A DNA stretch of 64,000 nt, taken from NCBI GenBank assembly GCA_964020085.1, contig CAXHUQ010000947.1, positions 25,001 to 89,000 of the forward strand, given 5' to 3'. The stretch comes from Micromussa lordhowensis. Its lineage: Eukaryota > Cnidaria > Anthozoa > Scleractinia > Lobophylliidae. A program made the translations under genes and the position numbers. This document shows, one piece after another, positions 47,561-59,200 of this stretch (positions are counted from its first letter, which is position 1; each line of letters begins with the position of its first letter). The notes under the pieces were generated by a model. The model saw only the letters and a program-made list of their open reading frames with translations. It was not told the origin of the DNA and ran no database searches.

Positions 47561-50166
47561 TGCAGAATTTCAGAAAACGCGCGCTGGGGGTCCCCTTGGC
47601 AAATTTGACATAGCTCGGCTCCAGGGGCACTTTTAGAGGCGCGGTTTGCAGCAAAATGTTGTGCTAGGTTGGCACTTCAAGGAAATCTTAGTTAGGACAT
47701 GATGGCATTCGCGCCAGGGTGTTTTTTCTGGCCTTCTTTTTGCAGGAGTTTGACCTGCTCCCAACTTTGCAGAATTTCAGAAAACGCGCGCTGGGGGTCC
47801 CCTTGGCAAATTTGACATAGCTCGGCTCCACGGGCACTTTTAGAGGCGCTGTTTGCAGCAAAATGTTGTGCTAGGTTGGCACTTGAAGAAAATTTTAGTT
47901 AGGACATGATGGCATTCGCGCCAGGGTGTTTTTTCTGGCCTTCTTTTTGCAGGAGTTTGACCTGCTCCCAACTTTGCAGAATTTCAGAAAACGCGCGCTG
48001 GGGGCCCCTTGGCAAATTTGACATAGCTCGGCTCCACGGGCACTTTTAGAGGCGCGGTTTGCAGTAAAATGTTGTGCTAGGTTAGCACTTGAAGAAAATT
48101 TTAGTTAGGACATGATGGCATTCGCGCCAGGGTGTTTTTTCTGGCCTTCTTTTTGCAGGAGTTTGACCTGCTCCCAACTTTGCAGAATTTCAGAAAACGC
48201 GCGCTGGGGTCCCCTTGGCAAATTTGACATAGCTCGGCTCCACGGGCACTTTTAGAGGCGCGGTTTGCAGCAAAATGTTGTGCTAGGTTGGCACTTTAAG
48301 AAAACTTTAAATAGGACATGATGGCATTCGCGCCAGGGTGTTTTTTTTGGCCTTCTTTTTGCAGGAGTTTGACCTGCTCCCAACTTTGCAGAATTTCAGA
48401 AAACGCGCGCTGAGGGTCCCCTTGGCAAATTTGACATAGCTTGGCTCCACGGGCACTTTTAGAGGCGCGGTTTGCGGCAAAATGTTGTGCTAGGTTGGCA
48501 CTTCAAGGAAATCCTAGTTAAGACATGATGGCATTCGCGCCAGGGTTTTTTTTCTGGCCTTTTTTTTGCAGGAGTTTGACCTGCTCCCAACTTTGCAGAA
48601 TTTCAGAAAACGCGCGCTGGGGGTCCCCTTGGCAAATTTGACATAGCTCGGCTCCACGGGCACTTTTAGAGGCGCGGTTTGCAGCAAAATGTTGTGCTAG
48701 GTTGGCACTTTAAGGAAATCCTAGTTAGGAAATGATGGCATTCGCGCCAGGGTGTTTTTTCTGGCCTTCTTTTTGCAGGAGTTTGACCTGCTCCCAACTT
48801 TGCAGAATTTCAGAAAACGCGCGCTGGGGGTCTCCTTGGCAAATTTGACATAGCTCGGCTCCACGGGCACGTTTAGAGGCGCGGTTTGCAGCAAAATGTT
48901 GTGCTAGGTTGAGACTTTAAGGAAATTTTAGCTAGGACATGATGGCATTCGCGCCAGGGTGTTTTTTCTGGCCTTCTTTTTGCAGGAGTTTGACCTGCTC
49001 TTAACTTTGCAGAATTTCAGAAAACGCGCGCTGGGGGTCCCCTTGGCAAATTTGACATAGCTCGGCTCCAGGGGCACTTTTAGAGGCGCGGTTTGCAGCA
49101 AAATGTTGTGCTAGGTTGGCACTTCAAGGAAATCTTAGTTAGGACATGATGGCATTCGCGCCAGGGTGTTTTTTCTGGCCTTCTTTTTGCAGGAGTTTGA
49201 CCTGCTCCCAACTTTGCAGAATTTCAGAAAACGCGCGCTGGGGGTCCCCTTGGCAAATTTGACATAGCTCGGCTCCACGGGCACTTTTAGAGGCGCTGTT
49301 TGCAGCAAAATGTTGTGCTAGGTTGGCACTTGAAGAAAATTTTAGTTAGGACATGATGGCATTCGCGCCAGGGTGTTTTTTCTGGCCTTCTTTTTGCAGG
49401 AGTTTGACCTGCTCCCAACTTTGCAGAATTTCAGAAAACGCGCGCTGGGGGCCCCTTGGCAAATTTGACATAGCTCGGCTCCACGGGCACTTTTAGAGGC
49501 GCGGTTTGCAGTAAAATGTTGTGCTAGGTTAGCACTTGAAGAAAATTTTAGTTAGGACATGATGGCATTCGCGCCAGGGTGTTTTTTCTGGCCTTCTTTT
49601 TGCAGGAGTTTGACCTGCTCCCAACTTTGCAGAATTTCAGAAAACGCGCGCTGGGGTCCCCTTGGCAAATTTGACATAGCTCGGCTCCACGGGCACTTTT
49701 AGAGGCGCGGTTTGCAGCAAAATGTTGTGCTAGGTTGGCACTTTAAGAAAACTTTAAATAGGACATGATGGCATTCGCGCCAGGGTGTTTTTTTTGGCCT
49801 TCTTTTTGCAGGAGTTTGACCTGCTCCCAACTTTGCAGAATTTCAGAAAACGCGCGCTGAGGGTCCCCTTGGCAAATTTGACATAGCTTGGCTCCACGGG
49901 CACTTTTAGAGGCGCGGTTTGCGGCAAAATGTTGTGCTAGGTTGGCACTTCAAGGAAATCCTAGTTAAGACATGATGGCATTCGCGCCAGGGTTTTTTTT
50001 CTGGCCTTTTTTTTGCAGGAGTTTGACCTGCTCCCAACTTTGCAGAATTTCAGAAAACGCGCGCTGGGGGTCCCCTTGGCAAATTTGACATAGCTCGGCT
50101 CCACGGGCACTTTTAGAGGCGCGGTTTGCAGCAAAATGTTGTGCTAGGTTGGCACTTTAAGGAAAT
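47116..50166. repeat. Tandem 7-mer duplication, period 1,447 bp, no difference seen by eye
   Basis: The segment 47,116-48,719 matches 48,563-50,166. Shared rare variants in order are CACGTTTAGAGG, GTTGAGACTTT (47,461 and 48,908), AGCTAGG, CTGCTCTTAAC, CCAGGGGCAC, GGCGCTGTTTGC, CTTGAAGAAAATTTT, GGGGGCCCC, CAGTAAAATG, CTGGGGTCC, AAAACTTTAAATAGG, AGCTTGGCTCC and GTTTGCGGC. The period is seven monomers minus two single-base losses in the G run. The match ends where the tails read AAATCC and AAATTT. Confidence 0.93.
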
Positions 50167-50819
50167 TTTAGTTAGGACATGATGGCATTCGCGCCAGGGT
50201 GTTTTTTGTGGCCTTCTTTTTGCAGAAGTTTGACCTGCTCCCAACTTTGCAGAATTTCAGAAAACGCGCGCTGGGGGTCTCCTTGGCAAATTTGACATAG
50301 CTCGGCTCCACGGGCACTTTTAGAGGCGCGGTTTCCAGCAAAATGTTGTGCTAGGTTGGCACTTCCAGAAAATCTTAGTTAGGACATGATGGCATTCGCG
50401 CCAGGGTGTTTTTTCTGGCCTTCTTTTTGCAGGAGTTTGACCTGCTGCCAACTTTGCAGAATTTCAGAAAACGCGCGCTGGGGGTCCCCTTGGCAAATTT
50501 GACATAGCTCGGCTCCACGGGCACTTTTAGAGGCGCGGTTTGCAGCAAAATGTTGTGCTAGGTTGGCACTTCAAGGAAATCCTAGTTAGGACATGATGGC
50601 ATTCGCGCCAGGGTGTTTCTTCTGGCCTTCTTTTTGCAGGAGTTTGACCTGCTCCCAACTTTGCAGAATTTCAGAAAACGCGCGCTGGGGGTCCCATTGG
50701 CAAATTTGACATAGCTCGGCTCCACGGGCACTTTTAGAGGCGCGGTTTGCAGCAAAATGTTGTGCTAGGTTGGCACTTTAAGTAAATCTTAGTTAGGACA
50801 TGATGGCATTCGCGCCAGG

Positions 50820-50846
50820 GTGTTTTTTCTGGCCTTCTTTTTGCAG
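50820..50846 (+). other. T-rich pyrimidine tract ending in GCAG (splice-acceptor-like), example copy
   Basis: Monomer positions 18-44 form a pyrimidine-rich stretch of mostly T, ending in TTTTTGCAG, followed by G in B and C and by T in A. It resembles a 3' splice site consensus on the plus strand and recurs in every unit. There is no sign of exons, so this is only a sequence resemblance; the tract could equally affect nucleosome placement. Confidence 0.4.
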
Positions 50847-50859
50847 GAGTTTGACCTGC
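50843..50859. repeat. Dyad 2: GCAGG / CCTGC inverted repeat (example copy, type B)
   Basis: GCAGG at positions 41-45 and CCTGC at 53-57 flank a 7-base loop AGTTTGA. In C the same place has 4-bp arms (CAGG / CCTG) and in A only 3 bp (CAG / CTG). Three of the eight A-to-B diagnostic sites lie in or beside the arms: 45 and 57 extend them, and 51 and 52 change the loop. Confidence 0.75.
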
Positions 50860-51880
50860 TCCCAACTTTGCAGAATTTCAGAAAACGCGCGCTGGGGGTC
50901 CCCTTGGCAAATTTGACATAGCTCGGCTCCACGGGCACTTTTAGAGGCGCGGTTTGCAGCAAAATGTTGTGCTAGGTTGGCACTTTAAGGAAATCCTAGT
51001 TAAAACATGATGGCATTCGCGCCAGGGTGTTTTTTCTGGCCTTCTTTTTGCAGGAGTTTGACCTGGTCCCAACTTTGCAGAATTTCAGAAAACGCGCGCT
51101 AAGGGTCCCCTTGGCAAATTTGACATAGCTCGGCTCTACGGGCACTTTTAGAGGCGCGGTTTGCAGCAAAATGTTGTGCTAGGTTGGCACTTCAAGGAAA
51201 TGCTAGTTAGAACATGATGGCATTCGCGCCAGGGTGTTTTTTTTGGCCTTCTTTTTGCAGGAGTTTGACCTGCTCCCAACTTTGCAGAATTTCAGAAAAC
51301 GCGCGCTGGGGGTCCCCTTGGCAAATTTGACATAGCTCGGCTCCACAGAAACTTTTAGAGGCGCGATTTGCAGCAAAATATTGTGCTAGGTTGGCACTTC
51401 AAGGAAATCGTAGTTAGAACATGATGGCATTCGCGCCAGCGTGTTTTTTCTGGCCTTTTTTTTGCAGGAGTTTGACCTGCTCCCAACTTTGCAGAATTTC
51501 AGAAAACGCGCGCTGGGGGTCCCCTTGGGAAATTTGACATAGCTCGGCTCCACGGGGACTTTTAGAGGCGCGGTTTGCAGCAAAATGTTGTGCTAGGTTG
51601 GCACTTCAAGGAAATTTTAGTTAGGACATGATGGAATTCGCGCCAGGGTGTTTTTTCTGGCCTTCTTTTTGCAGGAGTTTGACCTGCTCCCAACTTTGCA
51701 GAATTTCAGAAAACGCGCGCTGGGGGTCCCCTTGGCAAATTTGACATAGCTCGGCTCCACGGGCACTTTTAGAGGCGCGGTTTGCAGCAAAATGTTGTGC
51801 TTGGTTGGCACTTCGAGGAAATTGTAGTTAGGACATGCTGACATTCGCGCCAGGGTGTTTTTTCTGGCCTTCTTTTTGCA

Positions 51881-54800
51881 TGAGTTTGACCTGCTCCCAA
51901 CTTTGCAGAATTTCAGAAAACGCGCGCTGGGGGTCCCCTTGGCAAATTTGACATAGCTCGGCTCCACAGGCACTTTTAGAGGCTCGATTTGAAGCAAAAT
52001 ATTGTGCTAGGTTGGCACTTCAAGGAAATCGTAGTTAAAACATGATGGCATTCGCGCCAGCGTGTTTTTTCTGGCCTTTTTTTTGCAGGAGTTTGACCTG
52101 CTCCCAACTTTGCAGAATTTCAGAAAACGCGCGCTGGGGGTCCCCTTGGCAAATTTGACATAGCTCGGCTCCACGGGCACTTTTAGAGGCGCGGTTTGCA
52201 GCAAAATGCTGTGCTAGGTTGGCACTTCAAGGTAATGCTAGCTAGGGCATGATGGCATTCGCGCCAGGGTGTTCTTTCTGGCCTTCTTTTTGCAGGAGTT
52301 TGACCTGCTCCCAACTTTGCAGAATTTCAGAAAACGCGCGCTGAGGGTCCCCTTGGCAAATTTGACATAGCTCGGCTCCACGGGCACTTTTAGAGGCGCG
52401 GTTTGCAGCAAAATGTTGTGCTAGGTTGGCACTTCAAGGAAATTCTAGTTAGGACATGATGGCATTCGCGCCAGGGTGTTTTTTCTGGCCTTCTTTTTGC
52501 AGGAGTTTGACCTGCTCCCAACTTTGCAGAATTTCAGAAAACGCGCGCTGGGGGTCCCCTTGGCAAATTTGACATAGCTCGGCTCCACGGGCACTTTTAG
52601 AGGCGCGGTTTGCAGCAAAATGTTGTGCTAGGTTGGCACTTGAAGGAAATCTTAGATAGGACATGATGGCATTCGCGCCAGGGTGTTTTTTCTGGCCTTC
52701 TTTTTTCAGGAGTTTTGACCTGCTTTCAACTTTGCAGAATTTCAGAAAACGCGCGCTGGGGGTCTCCTTGGCAAATTTGACATAGCTCGGCTCCACGGGC
52801 ACTTTTAGAGGCGCGGTTTGCAGCAAAATGTTGTGCTAGGTTGGCATTTTAAGGAAATCTTAGTTAGGACATGATGGCATTCGCGCCAGGGTGTTTTTTC
52901 TGGCCTTCTTTTTGCAGGAGTTTGACCTGCTCCCAACTTTGCAGAATTTCAGAAAACGCGCGCTGGGGGTCCCCTTGGCAAATTTGACATAGCTCGGCTC
53001 CACGGGCACTTTTAGAGGCGCGGTTTGCAGCAAAATGTTGTGCTAGGTTGGCACTTCAAGGAAATCCTAGTTAGGACATGATGGCATTCGGCCAGGGTGT
53101 TTTTTTTGGCCTTCTTTTTGCAGGAGTTTGACCTGCTCCCAACTTTGCAGAATTTCAGAAAACGCGCGCTGGGGGTCCCCTTGGCAAATTTGACATAGCT
53201 CGGCTCCACGGGCACTTTTAGAGGCGCGGTTTGCAGCAAAATGCTGTGCTAGGTTGGCACTTGAAGGAAATCTTAGTTAGGACATGATGGCCTTTGCGCC
53301 AGGGTGTTCTTTCTGGCCTTCTTTTTGCAGGAGTTTGACCTGCTCCCAACTTTGCAGAATTTCAGAAAACGCGCGGTGGGTGTCCCCTTGGCAAATTTGA
53401 CATAGCTCGGCTCCACGGGCACTTTTAGAGGCGCGGTTTGCAGCAAAATGTTGTGCTAGGTTGGCACTTAAAGGAAATCCTAGTTAGCACATGATGGCAT
53501 TCGGCCAGGGTGTTTTTTCTGGCCTTCTTTTTGCAGGAGTTTGACCTGCTCCCAACTTTGCAGAATTTCAGAAAACGCGCGCTGGGGGTCCCCTTGGCAA
53601 ATTTGACATAGCTCGGCTCCACGGGCACTTTTAGAGGCGCGGTTTGCAGCAAAATGTTGTGCTAGGTTGGCACTTCAAGGAAATTTTAAATAGCACATGA
53701 TGGCATTCGTGCCAGGGTGTTTTTTCTGGCCTTCTTTTTGCAGGAGTTTGACCTGCTCCCAACTTTGCAGAATTTCAGAAAACGCGCGCTGGGGGTCTCC
53801 TTGGCAAATTTGACATAGCTCGGCTCCACGGGCACTTTTAGAGGCGCGGTTTGCAGCAAAATGTTGTGCTAGGTTGGCACTTCAAGGAAATTTTAAATAG
53901 GACATGATGGCATTCGCGCCAGGGTGTTTTTTCTGGCCTTCTTTTTGCAGGAGTTTGACCTGCTCCCAACTTTGCAGAATTTCAGAAAACGCGCGCTGGG
54001 GGTCTCCTTGGCAAATTTGACATAGCTCGGCTCCACGGGCACTTTTAGAGGCGCGGTTTGCAGCAAAATGTTCTGCTAGGTTGGCACTTCAAGGAAATTC
54101 TAGTTAGGACATGATGGCATTCGGCCAGGGTGTTTTTTCTTGCCTTCTTTTTGCAGGAGTTTGACCTGCTCCCAACTTTGCAGAATTTCAGAAAACGCGC
54201 GCTGGGGGTCCCCTTGGCAAATTTGACATAGCTCGGCTCCACGGGCACTTTTAGAGGCGCGGTTTGCAGCAAAATGTTGTGCTAGGTTGGCACTTCAAGG
54301 AAACTTTAAATAGGACATGATGGCATTCGTGCCAGGGTGTTTTTTCTGGCCTTCTTTTTGCAGGAGTTTGACCTGCTCCCAACTTTGCAGAATTTCAGAA
54401 AACGCGCGCTGGGGGTCTCCTTGGCAAATTTGACATAGCTCGGCTCCACGGGCACTTTTAGAGGCGCGGTTTGCAGCAAAATGTTGTGCTTGGTTGGCAG
54501 TTTAAGGAAATCGTAGTTAGGACATGATGGCATTCGCGCCAGGGTGTTTTTTCTGGCCTTCTTTTTGCAGGAGTTTGACCTGCTCCCAACTTTGCAGAAT
54601 TTCAGAAAACGCGCGCTGGGGGTCCCCTTGGCAAATTTGACATAGCTCGGCTCCACGGGCACTTTTAGAGGCGCGGTTTGCAGCAAAATGTTGTGCTAGG
54701 TTGGCACTTCAAGGAAATCCTAGTTAGGACATGATGGCATTCGGCCAGGGTGTTTTTTTTGGCCTTCTTTTTGCAGGAGTTTGACCTGCTCCCAACTTTG

Positions 54801-57800
54801 CAGAATTTCAGAAAACGCGCGCTGGGGGTCCCCTTGGCAAATTTGACATAGCTCGGCTCCACGGGCACTTTTAGAGGCGCGGTTTGCAGCAAAATGCTGT
54901 GCTAGGTTGGCACTTCAAGGAAATCCTAGTTAGGACATGATGGCATTCGCGCCAGGGTGTTCTTTCTGGCCTTCTTTTTGCAGGAGTTTGACCTGCTCCC
55001 AACTTTGCAGAATTTCAGAAAACGCGCGGTGGGTGTCCCCTTGGCAAATTTGACATAGCTCGGCTCCACGGGCACTTTTAGAGGCGCGGTTTGCAGCAAA
55101 ATGTTGTGCTATGTTGGCACTTAAAGGAAATCGTAGTTAGCACATGATGGCATTCGGCCAGGGTGTTTTTTCTGGCCTTCTTTTTGCAGGAGTTTGACCT
55201 GCTCCCAACTTTGCAGAATTTCAGAAAACGCGCGCTGGGGGTCCCCTTGGCAAATTTGACATAGCTCGGCTCCACGGGCACTTTTAGAGGCGCGGTTTGC
55301 AGCAAAATGTTGTGCTAGGTTGGCACTTCAAGGAAATCGTAGTTAAGACATGATGGCATTCGCGCCAGGGTGTTTTTTGTGGCCTTCTTTTTGCAGGAGT
55401 TTGACCTGCTCCCAACTTTGCAGAATTTCAGAAAACGCGCGCTGGGGGTCCCCTTGGCAAATTTGACATAGCTCGGCTCCACAGGCACTTTTAGAGGCTC
55501 GATTTGAAGCAAAATATTGTGCTAGGTTGGCACTTCAAGGAAATTGTAGTTAAAACATGATGGCATTCGCGCCAGCGTGTTTTTTCTGGCCTTTTTTTTG
55601 CAGGAGTTTGACCTGCTCCCAACTTTGCAGAATTTCAGAAAACGCGCGCTGGGGGTCCCCTTGGCAAATTTGACATAGCTCGGCTCCACGGGCACTTTTA
55701 GAGGCGCGGTTTGCAGCAAAATGCTGTGCTAGGTTGGCACTTCAAGGTAATGCTAGCTAGGGCATGATGGCATTCGCGCCAGGGTGTTCTTTCTGGCCTT
55801 CTTTTTGCAGGAGTTTGACCTGCTCCCAACTTTGCAGAATTTCAGAAAACGCGCGCTGAGGGTCCCCTTGGCAAATTTGACATAGCTCGGCTCCACGGGC
55901 ACTTTTAGAGGCGCGGTTTGCAGCAAAATGTTGTGCTAGGTTGGCACTTTAAGGAAATTCTAGTTAGGACATGATGGCATTCGCGCCAGGGTGTTTTTTC
56001 TGGCCTTCTTTTTGCAGGAGTTTGACCTGCTCCCAACTTTGCAGAATTTCAGAAAACGCGCGCTGGGGGTCCCCTTGGCAAATTTGACATAGCTCGGCTC
56101 CACGGGCACTTTTAGAGGCGCGGTTTGCAGCAAAATGTTGTGCTAGGTTGGCACTTGAAGGAAATCTTAGATAGGACATGATGGCATTCGCGCCAGGGTG
56201 TTTTTTCTGGCCTTCTTTTTTCAGGAGTTTTGACCTGCTTTCAACTTTGCAGAATTTCAGAAAACGCGCGCTGGGGGTCTCCTTGGCAAATTTGACATAG
56301 CTCGGCTCCACGGGCACTTTTAGAGGCGCGGTTTGCAGCAAAATGTTGTGCTAGGTTGGCACTTGAAGGAAATCCTAGTTAGGACATGATGGCATTCGCG
56401 CCAGGGTGTTTTTTCTGGCCTTCTTTTTGCAGGAGTTTGACCTGCTCCCAACTTTGCAGAATTTCAGAAAACGCGCGCTGGGGGTCCCCTTGGCAAATTT
56501 GACATAGCTCGGCTCCACGGGCACTTTTAGAGGCGCGGTTTGCAGCAAAATGTTGTGCTAGGTTGGCACTTCAAGGAAATCCTAGTTAGGACATGATGGC
56601 ATTCGGCCAGGGTGTTTTTTTTGGCCTTCTTTTTGCAGGAGTTTGACCTGCTCCCAACTTTGCAGAATTTCAGAAAACGCGCGCTGGGGGTCCCCTTGGC
56701 AAATTTGACATAGCTCGGCTCCACGGGCACTTTTAGAGGCGCGGTTTGCAGCAAAATGCTGTGCTAGGTTGGCACTTGAAGGAAATCTTAGTTAGGACAT
56801 GATGGCCTTTGCGCCAGGGTGTTCTTTCTGGCCTTCTTTTTGCAGGAGTTTGACCTGCTCCCAACTTTGCAGAATTTCAGAAAACGCGCGGTGGGTGTCC
56901 CCTTGGCAAATTTGACATAGCTCGGCTCCACGGGCACTTTTAGAGGCGCGGTTTGCAGCAAAATGTTGTGCTAGGTTGGCACTTAAAGGAAATCCTAGTT
57001 AGCACATGATGGCATTCGGCCAGGGTGTTTTTTCTGGCCTTCTTTTTGCAGGAGTTTGACCTGCTCCCAACTTTGCAGAATTTCAGAAAACGCGCGCTGG
57101 GGGTCCCCTTGGCAAATTTGACATAGCTCGGCTCCACGGGCACTTTTAGAGGCGCGGTTTGCAGCAAAATGTTGTGCTAGGTTGGCACTTCAAGAAAATT
57201 TTAAATAGCACATGATGGCATTCGTGCCAGGGTGTTTTTTCTGGCCTTCTTTTTGCAGGAGTTTGACCTGCTCCCAACTTTGCAGAATTTCAGAAAACGC
57301 GCGCTGGGGGTCTCCTTGGCAAATTTGACATAGCTCGGCTCCACGGGCACTTTTAGAGGCGCGGTTTGCAGCAAAATGTTGTGCTAGGTTGGCACTTCAA
57401 GAAAATTTTAAATAGCACATGATGGCATTCGTGCCAGGGTGTTTTTTCTGGCCTTCTTTTTGCAGGAGTTTGACCTGCTCCCAACTTTGCAGAATTTCAG
57501 AAAACGCGCGCTGGGGGTCTCCTTGGCAAATTTGACATAGCTCGGCTCCACGGGCACTTTTAGAGGCGCGGTTTGCAGCAAAATGTTGTGCTAGGTTGGC
57601 ACTTGAAGGAAATTTTAAATAGGACATGATGGCATTCGCGCCAGGGTGTTTTTTCTGGCCTTCTTTTTGCAGGAGTTTGACCTGCTCCCAACTTTGCAGA
57701 ATTTCAGAAAACGCGCGCTGGGGGTCTCCTTGGCAAATTTGACATAGCTCGGCTCCACGGGCACTTTTAGAGGCGCGGTTTGCAGCAAAATGTTCTGCTA

Positions 57801-59200
57801 GGTTGGCACTTCAAGGAAATTCTAGTTAGGACATGATGGCATTCGGCCAGGGTGTTTTTTCTTGCCTTCTTTTTGCAGGAGTTTGACCTGCTCCCAACTT
57901 TGCAGAATTTCAGAAAACGCGCGCTGGGGGTCCCCTTGGCAAATTTGACATAGCTCGGCTCCACGGGCACTTTTAGAGGCGCGGTTTGCAGCAAAATGTT
58001 GTGCTAGGTTGGCACTTCAAGGAAACTTTAAATAGGACATGATGGCATTCGTGCCAGGGTGTTTTTTCTGGCCTTCTTTTTGCAGGAGTTTGACCTGCTC
58101 CCAACTTTGCAGAATTTCAGAAAACGCGCGCTGGGGGTCTCCTTGGCAAATTTGACATAGCTCGGCTCCACGGGCACTTTTAGAGGCGCGGTTTGCAGCA
58201 AAATGTTGTGCTTGGTTGGCAGTTTAAGGAAATCGTAGTTAGGACATGATGGCATTCGCGCCAGGGTGTTTTTTCTGGCCTTCTTTTTGCAGGAGTTTGA
58301 CCTGCTCCCAACTTTGCAGAATTTCAGAAAACGCGCGCTGGGGGTCCCCTTGGCAAATTTGACATAGCTCGGCTCCACGGGCACTTTTAGAGGCGCGGTT
58401 TGCAGCAAAATGTTGTGCTAGGTTGGCACTTCAAGGAAATCCTAGTTAGGACATGATGGCATTCGGCCAGGGTGTTTTTTTTGGCCTTCTTTTTGCAGGA
58501 GTTTGACCTGCTCCCAACTTTGCAGAATTTCAGAAAACGCGCGCTGGGGGTCCCCTTGGCAAATTTGACATAGCTCGGCTCCACGGGCACTTTTAGAGGC
58601 GCGGTTTGCAGCAAAATGCTGTGCTAGGTTGGCACTTCAAGGAAATCCTAGTTAGGACATGATGGCATTCGCGCCAGGGTGTTCTTTCTGGCCTTCTTTT
58701 TGCAGGAGTTTGACCTGCTCCCAACTTTGCAGAATTTCAGAAAACGCGCGGTGGGTGTCCCCTTGGCAAATTTGACATAGCTCGGCTCCACGGGCACTTT
58801 TAGAGGCGCGGTTTGCAGCAAAATGTTGTGCTATGTTGGCACTTAAAGGAAATCTTAGTTAGCACATGATGGCATTCGGCCAGGGTGTTTTTTCTGGCCT
58901 TCTTTTTGCAGGAGTTTGACCTGCTCCCAACTTTGCAGAATTTCAGAAAACGCGCGCTGGGGGTCCCCTTGGCAAATTTGACATAGCTCGGCTCCACGGG
59001 CACTTTTAGAGGCGCGGTTTGCAGCAAAATGTTGTGCTAGGTTGGCACTTCAAGGAAATCGTAGTTAAGACATGATGGCATTCGCGCCAGGGTGTTTTTT
59101 GTGGCCTTCTTTTTGCAGGAGTTTGACCTGCTCCCAACTTTGCAGAATTTCAGAAAACGCGCGCTGGGGGTCCCCTTGGCAAATTTGACATAGCTCGGCT
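51881..59200. repeat. Large tandem duplication: 17-mer (3,515 bp) and 18-mer copy
   Basis: CCACAGGCAC with GGCTCGATTTGAAGC and AAAATATTG (51,966 and 55,481), CAAGGTAATGCTAGCTAGGGC (about 52,229 and 55,744), TTTTTTCAGGAGTTTTGACC (about 52,705 and 56,220) and the CGCGGTGGGTGTCC unit (about 53,374 and 56,889) all recur 3,515 bp apart. After about 57,200 the offset becomes 3,722 because one extra monomer is present. The copies differ at several tail sites (for example GGCATTTTAAGG near 52,845 versus GGCACTTGAAGG near 56,360). The 17-mer is four bases short of 3,519 because of small indels. Confidence 0.92.
57201..57407. repeat. Single-monomer tandem duplication inside the 18-mer copy
   Basis: TTAAATAGCA with GGCATTCGTGCC starts at 57,201 and again at 57,408, exactly 207 bp apart, with both units also sharing CAAGAAAATTTT and GGTCTCCTT. 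The corresponding place in the first copy (about 53,690) has one such unit. This is the one-unit gain that changes the offset from 3,515 to 3,722 bp. Confidence 0.88.

Larger units (their letters stand above)
50803..51009 (+). repeat. Reference monomer of subfamily B
   Basis: A full-length 207-bp B unit. Relative to A it has C9 (which destroys GGCGCC), G45, G51, A52, C57, C127, T140 and G167. It keeps the core palindromes GCGCGC, GGGGTCCCC and CAAATTTG and gains the GCAGG / CCTGC dyad at 41-57. By hand count it has one more CpG than A because of CGCGCC. Confidence 0.93.
50167..51880. repeat. Subfamily B monomers without a clear higher-order unit
   Basis: About eight B units. One at about 51,059-51,070 reads GACCTGGTCCC, the A/C state at position 57, and has CTAAGGG in the core and CTCTACGGG; the next has CCACAGAAAC and GCAAAATATTG. 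These mixed states look like conversion tracts or recurrent mutation. Confidence 0.7.

Noticed and set aside
50808..50823. CENP-B-box-like sequence at monomer positions 6-21 in type B (ATTCGCGCCAGGGTGT)
   Set aside because: The TTCG and the A at the right spacing match, but the required CGGG half reads GTGT, so about six of nine key bases match. Type A lacks even the TTCG. This is below what I would call a CENP-B box.
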